Notes under the pieces: model-generated
Seen by the model: the letters and a program-made list of their open reading frames with translations, nothing else
The model's database searches: none
Told to the model about the DNA's origin: nothing
Translations under genes and position numbers: made by a program
Shown here: piece after piece, positions 8,267 through 12,461 of the stretch
Position numbering within the stretch: the stretch's first letter is position 1
How the letters are laid out: each line of letters begins with the position of its first letter
Assembly: GCA_039029355.1 (NCBI GenBank)
Contig: JBCCGI010000153.1
Span: 1-12,461 of the forward strand
DNA length: 12,461 nt
Direction of reading: 5' to 3'
Origin: JBCCGI01 sp039029355
Lineage (GTDB): Bacteria; Planctomycetota; UBA1135; GCA-002686595

Positions 8267-8311
8267 AAAAGAAAGCGGGCCGCCCGCGAGCGAAACGCTC
8301 ACGGACGGCCC
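8267..8311 (-). terminator. Strong rho-independent terminator
   Basis: On the minus strand a 15-bp stem (8311-8297 with 8291-8277; only two G-U wobbles) closes a 5-base loop and is followed by GCTTTCTTTT. It lies 39 bases past the stop at 8351 and separates the 170-aa gene from the FG-GAP gene downstream. Confidence 0.85.
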
Positions 8312-8350
8312 TCCCTTTGGATTGTTCGAGGTCGAACGGCGCGCGTGGGA

Positions 8351-8863
8351 TCAGAAGACCACCACGTCGTAGGCCTGGGTGAGGAGGCCGGGGAGCACCG
8401 TGCCGGGGCAGGGCCCGTCGGGCGGCAGCACGTAGGCCTGGGTCGAGAAGGTGAGCCCGACCGAGGAGGCCGGCAGCGGCACGGCCACCGAGGCGTTGCC
8501 CGTGGCGTCCGCCACCGCAAAGAGGTTGGTCACGCCGCAGCCGAGGTTGATGTCGATCGACTGGTTCGCCACGCCGCCGCAGGCGGTCGCCGGCAGGAAG
8601 GTGCAGGTCGAGAAGCCCGCGCACACCGCGCCGGGCGTCGCCGGGCAGGGCGAGAAGGCGAAGAGCACCGGGGCGCCGGGGGCCGTGTTCACCGTGAACT
8701 TGACGTCGCTGCCGCTGGCGACGGCCATGACGGCGGCCGAGGTCGAGCCGGAGCCGAGGCCGTCGACCATGTAGTCGTTGTAGCCGGGGAAGCCGGTCGT
8801 CTGGGCGGCGGTGGGAAGGGCGAAGGCCGAGAGGGCCAGGAGGAGAAGGGAGAGCAGGCGCAT
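8351..8863 (-). CDS. Small secreted six-cysteine protein, possibly a stand-alone tail domain
   Basis: This 170-aa protein has a clear signal peptide (MRLLSLLLLALSAF, cleavage Thr-Ala-Ala before Gln21). The mature part is about 150 residues, mostly Ala/Gly/Val/Ser, with six cysteines (73, 81, 87, 95, 109, 152) that could form three disulfides; this fits an exported protein. I recognise no named family. The end (PLPASSVGLTFSTQAY, then LLTQAYDVVVF) follows the same pattern as the tails of the phosphoesterase and FG-GAP proteins (Pro, VGL, a Gln in the next strand, a final hydrophobic strand). It may therefore be a free-standing relative of that tail. The similarity is by eye and could be coincidental. 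The gene is monocistronic, with a strong terminator directly downstream and a divergent neighbour upstream. Confidence 0.82.
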   Translation of the reverse strand: MRLLSLLLLALSAFALPTAAQTTGFPGYNDYMVDGLGSGSTSAAVMAVASGSDVKFTVNTAPGAPVLFAFSPCPATPGAVCAGFSTCTFLPATACGGVANQSIDINLGCGVTNLFAVADATGNASVAVPLPASSVGLTFSTQAYVLPPDGPCPGTVLPGLLTQAYDVVVF

Positions 8864-8881
8864 GGGATTGATCTCGGGAGG

Positions 8882-8894
8882 GCGGCAGTGCCGC
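8882..8894. repeat. Inverted repeat GCGGCA-G-TGCCGC upstream of the 170-aa gene
   Basis: A 6-bp inverted repeat with a single central base lies 18 bp upstream of the ATG at 8863, in the intergenic space shared with the BtpA-family gene. Its position and symmetry would suit an operator, but such motifs are common by chance in DNA this GC-rich. Confidence 0.25.
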
Positions 8895-9028
8895 GGTGTG
8901 ATTCGATGCGGAAGTGGAGCGCGCGGTCAGGCTTGCCGCGGTCGCTCGATGGGCACGGAAGCGCGCCGCCGGTTCACGCCGCGGAATCCACGCGCTTCTC
9001 GCGGACCAGCGCCGGAGAGCGCATCCGG

Positions 9029-9034
9029 TACGAT
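9029..9034 (+). promoter_or_regulatory. Candidate -10 element TACGAT for a leaderless BtpA-family mRNA
   Basis: The hexamer TACGAT ends 7 bases before the ATG at 9042, so transcription would begin at or next to the start codon. No Shine-Dalgarno lies between them, consistent with a leaderless transcript. There is no good -35 match about 17 bp upstream. Confidence 0.35.
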
Positions 9035-9041
9035 CCCGCCC

Positions 9042-9851
9042 ATGAAGAGCCCCCAAGAGCTGTTCGGCCGCGAGCGCGCGCTCGTCGGGATGGTCCACCT
9101 CGGCGCGCTGCCCGGCACGCCGCGCTCGGCCGACCCGGTCTCGGCGCTGGTCGAGCGCGCCGTGGGCGAGGCGCGCCTGCTGGCCGACGCGGGCTTCGAC
9201 GCCGTGCTCCTGGAGAACATGCACGACGTCCCCTACCTGCGCCGCGACGTCGGCCCCGAGATCGTCGCGGCCATGACCGCGGCGGCGACCGCGGTGCGGG
9301 CGGCCATCGAGCTGCCGCTCGGGATCCAGGTGCTGGCCGGAGCCAACCGCGAGGCGGTCGCCATCGCGCACGCCGCGGGGTGCTCGTTCGTCCGCGCCGA
9401 GGGCTTCGTGTTCGCCGCGGTCGCCGACGAGGGCCTGCTCGAATCCGCCGACGCCGGCCCGCTGCTGCGCTACCGCCGCGCGATCGGGGCCGAGGACGTC
9501 GCCATCCTGGCGGACGTGAAGAAGAAGCACAGCTCGCACGCGCTCACCGCCGACGTCGGAACCGCGGCCACGGCCGGCGCGGCGGAGTTCTTCGGCGCCG
9601 ACGGCGTGGTCGTCACCGGAGCGGCGACCGGCGCCGAGACCGACGCGCGCGAGCTCGCGGAGTGCCGCGCGGCCACTTCGCTGCCGCTGGTCGTCGGCTC
9701 GGGCACGACGCCGGACAACGTGGCCGAGCTCTTCCGGCACGCCGACGCCGCGATCGTCGGCTCGTGGTTCAAGCGCGGCGGCCGCTGGTCCGAGCCGCCG
9801 GATCCCGTCCGCGCCCGCCGGCTGGTCGAGGCCGCGCGCGCTAGCCGGTGA
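9042..9851 (+). CDS. BtpA/SgcQ family TIM-barrel protein
   Basis: This 269-aa protein is the usual length for the family and has no signal peptide, so it is cytoplasmic. Conserved blocks are VGMVHLGALPGTP (15-27), ENMHDVPY (58-65), GIQVLAGAN (94-102), FVRAEGFVF (116-124), ADVKKKHSSH (157-166), VVVTGAATG (189-197), VGSGTTPDN (218-226) and IVGSWFK near the end. The late Gly-rich blocks are where TIM-barrel enzymes hold a phosphate. In cyanobacteria BtpA is needed for stable photosystem I, and SgcQ lies in an E. coli sugar operon. In a non-photosynthetic bacterium neither role can be assumed, and the reaction is unknown. No gene symbol is given because orthology to btpA is uncertain. The ATG is chosen because the conserved region starts a few residues later; the in-frame upstream extension is Arg-rich and non-conserved. 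Its last 11 bases overlap the convergent DUF3667 gene. Confidence 0.93.
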   Translation: MKSPQELFGRERALVGMVHLGALPGTPRSADPVSALVERAVGEARLLADAGFDAVLLENMHDVPYLRRDVGPEIVAAMTAAATAVRAAIELPLGIQVLAGANREAVAIAHAAGCSFVRAEGFVFAAVADEGLLESADAGPLLRYRRAIGAEDVAILADVKKKHSSHALTADVGTAATAGAAEFFGADGVVVTGAATGAETDARELAECRAATSLPLVVGSGTTPDNVAELFRHADAAIVGSWFKRGGRWSEPPDPVRARRLVEAARASR

Positions 9852-10602
9852 CCAGCACCCACGGCACCGCGACGGCCAGGAAGAGCAGCACCGTGACGGC
9901 CGCGTGCAGGACCACGACGCAGACCGTCCGCCACAGCGTCGCGAGCCGGCCGTGGCCGAAGAACTGGAGCGCCGCCCAGTAGGTCCAGACCACCGTCAAG
10001 AGTGGTCGCAGACTCCCGGCCGCCTCCCAGCCCAGGGCCTGCACGGGCGCGAGCACCGCGCCCAGCAGGAAGCCCAGGCCGGAGACGTAGAGCACCAGCA
10101 CCATCGCCTCCGCGACGTTGCGCCCCGACGAACGGAAGAAGGCGCGCAGCAGGACCGCGCGCAGCGGCAGCGCCAGAAACAGCATCAGGTCGAGGTGGCG
10201 CGTCAGGAAGGCCCGGACCCCCGCCGCGAAGTCCGCCGCGTCGCCCTCGGCTCCGGTGGTGGAGATCTGGATCCCCGAGGACTCCATCGGATCGAGGAAC
10301 AGCACCCGGGTCACGACGAACCAGAGGGTGAGGCTCAGGAGGCAGAAGCGCGCGGGGTGCACGAAGCGTCGCCGCCGGCCGCCGGCGTACTCCTCCACCA
10401 GCCGCCCGGGCCCCCGCAGGAGGCCGCGCACGGTGTTCGCCAGGGCCGAGTCCCAGCCCAAGGCGTTCTGCAGCGTCTCCTTGGCGATGAGCCGCCCGTC
10501 GAGCCGGAGCAGGCGGTTGTCCTGGCCGCAGTCGTGGCAGTAGCGCCCCGCCGGCGCGGCACCGCAGTTGGGGCAGGGGGTCGGGGGCGCGCTGGCGACC
10601 AT
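9841..10602 (-). CDS. DUF3667 family zinc-ribbon membrane protein
   Basis: This 253-aa protein begins with a four-cysteine zinc ribbon (CPNC at 10-13, CHDCGQ at 22-27). Next come a short helical region and the signature PG..VEEY.GGRRRRFVHPARF (about 64-85), which match DUF3667. About five hydrophobic segments follow (roughly 85-102, 136-155, 165-189, 198-214, 226-250), so it sits in the inner membrane with the ribbon in the cytoplasm. The family's function is not established. ATG 10602 is used because the zinc ribbon follows at once; a longer in-frame start at 10749 adds a basic, Ser/Pro-rich stretch with no family match. No Shine-Dalgarno is present. Its stop lies inside the 3' end of the convergent BtpA-family gene, so neither gene has room for its own terminator before the other's coding sequence. 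Confidence 0.88.
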   Translation of the reverse strand: MVASAPPTPCPNCGAAPAGRYCHDCGQDNRLLRLDGRLIAKETLQNALGWDSALANTVRGLLRGPGRLVEEYAGGRRRRFVHPARFCLLSLTLWFVVTRVLFLDPMESSGIQISTTGAEGDAADFAAGVRAFLTRHLDLMLFLALPLRAVLLRAFFRSSGRNVAEAMVLVLYVSGLGFLLGAVLAPVQALGWEAAGSLRPLLTVVWTYWAALQFFGHGRLATLWRTVCVVVLHAAVTVLLFLAVAVPWVLVTG

Positions 10603-10610
10603 CGGGCCGG

Positions 10611-10616
10611 AGCATA
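10611..10616 (-). promoter_or_regulatory. Candidate -10 element TATGCT for the DUF3667 gene
   Basis: Read on the minus strand, TATGCT lies 8 bases before the ATG at 10602, with no Shine-Dalgarno in between. This would give a very short or absent leader, as proposed for the convergent BtpA-family gene. No convincing -35 is seen. Confidence 0.3.
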
Positions 10617-10716
10617 GGGGGCTCCGGGCGGATGTCGAGCCAGGGGGGGCCGCGGAGGATCTGAGGGGCTTTGTGGATTTCCCCCCGGAACGACGGCCTG
10701 CGCCTCCGTGCCTGCG

Positions 10717-10745
10717 GGAAGGGACGCTCCCCCTCTCTCCCTTCC
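10717..10745 (+). repeat. Leader hairpin upstream of the duplicated-domain gene
   Basis: GGAAGGGA (10717-10724) pairs perfectly with TCCCTTCC (10738-10745) around a 13-base pyrimidine-rich loop. It sits 25 bp before the ribosome binding site on the sense strand. No U-tract follows, so it is more likely a leader structure than a terminator. Confidence 0.3.
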
Positions 10746-10770
10746 TCACGAATCTCAGCTCAGCCAGCCC

Positions 10771-10775
10771 AGGAG
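10771..10775 (+). promoter_or_regulatory. Shine-Dalgarno AGGAG
   Basis: AGGAG lies 6 bases before the ATG at 10782 and is the best ribosome binding site in the window. It supports that start. It is followed by TCCT, so AGGA could fold back on TCCT. Confidence 0.6.
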
Positions 10776-10781
10776 TCCTCC

Positions 10782-12461
10782 ATGCGCCAAGAACCGCTCT
10801 CGTTCGCCCTAGTCGTCCTCTTCCTCAGCCCCGTCGCGGCTCAGAACCTCACGCCCGCCGGCACCTCGAGCGCCGGCCAAACGCCGCCCCGGGCGGTCGT
10901 CCCGGGGCCCGACGGCCCCAACGCCGCGCCGGGCGCGGGTGCGCTCGGCCAGGCGGGCCGCCCGGGCGGCCCGAAGCACCAGGTGGGGTTGAGCAACATC
11001 CTGGTGTACGACACGGACACGCAGAACAGCCTTGCGACCACCGCCGCGCAGAATCTGAGCTTCTTCGGCACCACGGTCGCCGACTCGGCCGACTTCAACA
11101 CCCTGCTCGGCAGCGGCCCGTGGGACGCGGTCGCGGTCGACTGCCCCAACGTGAACCCCGTCGGCGGCTGGCAGCCCCTGATCGACTACGTGAACGGGGG
11201 CGGTCGCGTGGTCACGTCGTTCTGGAACTGGGACTCCGAACCCGCGCTTGCGTCGGCCTTCGACGTCTTCGTCACCGGCACCTTCTCGTTGGCCTCTCAG
11301 ACGCTCGAGGACGAGGAGACCTCGCCCGCGTTCCTCGGCGTCACGATGCCCAACTCCGACTGGAGCGACTTCTTCTTCGACGACGGAGACTTCTTCGCCA
11401 CGGTCGGCTCGGTCTCCATGGCGACGCTGTCGGGGACCGACGACGCGGTGATGGCGCGCGGCAACGACGGGCGCACGATCGCTGCGCCGGTGCTCGACGA
11501 GGCCGGAGGCACCTGGCTGGTCGACGGCAGCGGCGTGCGCCTGTGGGAGAACATGATCCAGATGGTCGCCAACGCGGGCCAGGGCCTTCGCATCCTCGCC
11601 TACGACGACAGCCTCAAGAACCTCGGGCAGGCCGGAGCCTTCGAGCTCAGCCCCGGCGACACCTACGTCGCGAATCGGGAGACCTTCAACGCCCAGCTTG
11701 CCGGCTCGACGTGGGACGTCGTCGTCGTCGACTCGTCGCTCTTCTGCGATCCCGTCGGAGGCTGGGGCGAGCTCGTTCACCACGTCAGCGGGGGTGGGCG
11801 CGCCGTGATGTCGTACTGGGACTGGGACGCCGACGGCTGCACGAGCGCGGCGCTTGCGCCCGCCTTCGAGGTGGGCGTCGCCAGCTCCTTCAGCTCGATC
11901 GAGAGTGAGACGCTGTTCGACAGCGGCACGACCGACGTCTTCAACGGTCTGTCGATGCCGAACACCGACTGGGAGGACCTCGTCAACGACGACGGGGACC
12001 GCTTCGAGCTGCAGGGCATCGCGCTCGGCATCGCGCACTTCGGCAACCCCGACCGTCCCGTCATCGTGCAGGGCAACGCGGGGCGCACCGTCGCCTCCTT
12101 CGTGCTCGACAGCGCCGGTCCCAACTGGGCCGACGACGCCGTCGAGATGTGGCGGAACCTCCTGCTGCGCGTCACCGAGCCCAAGGCCTCGGCGACGGTG
12201 CGGACGGGCGTCCTCGGGCTCAACCCGCTCGACCTCTCGACGTCCGACACGCCGGTGCTCGGCGAGGTTTGGACCGCCAACGTCAACATGGCGCCGAGCG
12301 TCGGCACGGCCACGCTGTCCAGCTACGTGACCTTCGGCATGGGCGGTCCGATCCAGGGCTTCCCGTTCCTCGGCTATGAGCTGCTGATCCTGGCGCCCTA
12401 CATCGAGACCCAGGCCTTCGGCGTGCACAACATCCCGCTGCCGCCCGACTCCAGCGCGGTC
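10782..12461 (+). CDS. Secreted protein with two tandem amidotransferase-like (ThuA/DUF4350-like) domains, C-terminus missing
   Basis: 560 codons run to the window edge without a stop. Residues 1-20 are a signal peptide (Val-Ala-Ala before Gln21), then a Pro/Gly/Ala-rich linker reaches about residue 66. Two homologous repeats follow, about 70-264 and 268-465. Each has ILVYD or ILAYD at the start, then WD.V.VD (114-120; 311-317), PVGGW (126-130; 324-328), GGGR.V.S[FY]W[ND]WD (139-151; 337-349), MPN[ST]DW (189-194; 392-397), DDGD (200-203; 403-406), GR (230-231; 434-435) and VLD.AG (237-242; 441-446). The pattern of hydrophobic strands ending in Gly/Asp turns suggests a Rossmann-like, glutamine-amidotransferase-type fold. 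Trp-rich WNWD/WDWD stands where a nucleophilic Cys would be expected, so I infer binding rather than amidotransferase activity. From about 470 a beta-rich surface tail begins. No close characterised relative is recognised. Confidence 0.85.
   Translation, partial: MRQEPLSFALVVLFLSPVAAQNLTPAGTSSAGQTPPRAVVPGPDGPNAAPGAGALGQAGRPGGPKHQVGLSNILVYDTDTQNSLATTAAQNLSFFGTTVADSADFNTLLGSGPWDAVAVDCPNVNPVGGWQPLIDYVNGGGRVVTSFWNWDSEPALASAFDVFVTGTFSLASQTLEDEETSPAFLGVTMPNSDWSDFFFDDGDFFATVGSVSMATLSGTDDAVMARGNDGRTIAAPVLDEAGGTWLVDGSGVRLWENMIQMVANAGQGLRILAYDDSLKNLGQAGAFELSPGDTYVANRETFNAQLAGSTWDVVVVDSSLFCDPVGGWGELVHHVSGGGRAVMSYWDWDADGCTSAALAPAFEVGVASSFSSIESETLFDSGTTDVFNGLSMPNTDWEDLVNDDGDRFELQGIALGIAHFGNPDRPVIVQGNAGRTVASFVLDSAGPNWADDAVEMWRNLLLRVTEPKASATVRTGVLGLNPLDLSTSDTPVLGEVWTANVNMAPSVGTATLSSYVTFGMGGPIQGFPFLGYELLILAPYIETQAFGVHNIPLPPDSSAV

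Noticed and set aside
6714..8372. 552-codon plus-strand open frame opposite the 805-aa FG-GAP gene
   Set aside because: The periodic VEV/VAV pattern is just the reverse reading of the Asp-rich FG-GAP repeats.
8160..9740. In-frame upstream extension of the FG-GAP protein
   Set aside because: It would run through a strong terminator and antisense to the BtpA-family gene; the signal peptide at 8159 marks the real start.
10603..10749. Longer start for the DUF3667 protein
   Set aside because: The extra 49 residues are basic and Ser/Pro-rich, and the family normally begins directly with the zinc ribbon.
10809..12428. 539-codon minus-strand open frame opposite the duplicated-domain gene
   Set aside because: No motifs and low complexity. 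The plus strand has a good AGGAG site, a signal peptide and two conserved repeats.

Overview
This is a very GC-rich window from a bacterium whose proteins are mostly exported. It contains FG-GAP (VCBS) repeat proteins, metallophosphoesterases with a CBM96/DNRLRE-like module, a DUF3667 membrane protein, and several secreted proteins ending in a recurrent beta-rich C-terminal tail. This style is typical of Planctomycetota, and the weak or absent Shine-Dalgarno sites on most genes fit. The phylum call is an inference from protein style, because there is no rRNA or other marker in the window.

Layout from left to right. A secreted FG-GAP repeat protein runs off the left edge (minus strand, 1-537, N-terminal part only). 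A 352-bp gap follows; it holds a rho-independent terminator and a perfect 14-bp palindrome. Next is a minus-strand cluster read from right to left. It comprises a MetallophosN/Metallophos/MetallophosC phosphoesterase (3928-5619), a secreted protein of unknown function (2917-3915), and a second, differently built phosphoesterase carrying a DNRLRE-like domain and the C-terminal tail (890-2845). Spacings of 12 and 71 bp, and a terminator only after the last gene, suggest one transcript. Upstream of it on the same strand lies an 805-aa protein with 14 FG-GAP motifs (5742-8159). Before that is a 170-aa six-cysteine secreted protein (8351-8863) with its own strong terminator.

On the right are a BtpA/SgcQ-family TIM-barrel gene (plus, 9042-9851), which overlaps tail to tail with a DUF3667 zinc-ribbon membrane protein (minus, 9841-10602). 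Last is a plus-strand secreted protein running off the right edge (10782-12461), which contains two copies of a glutamine-amidotransferase-like (ThuA/DUF4350-like) domain.

Most of the products should act outside the cytoplasm: two metal-dependent phosphoesterases, probable beta-propeller binding or scaffold proteins, and a duplicated Rossmann-like protein. Five of them share a signal peptide ending in Ala followed by Gln at the predicted mature N terminus. Three or four share a related tail. The best leads for something not yet described are that signal-peptide/Gln pattern, the recurrent tail (including a possible stand-alone form), and the duplicated Trp-rich domain. I saw no RNA genes, mobile elements or CRISPR arrays.
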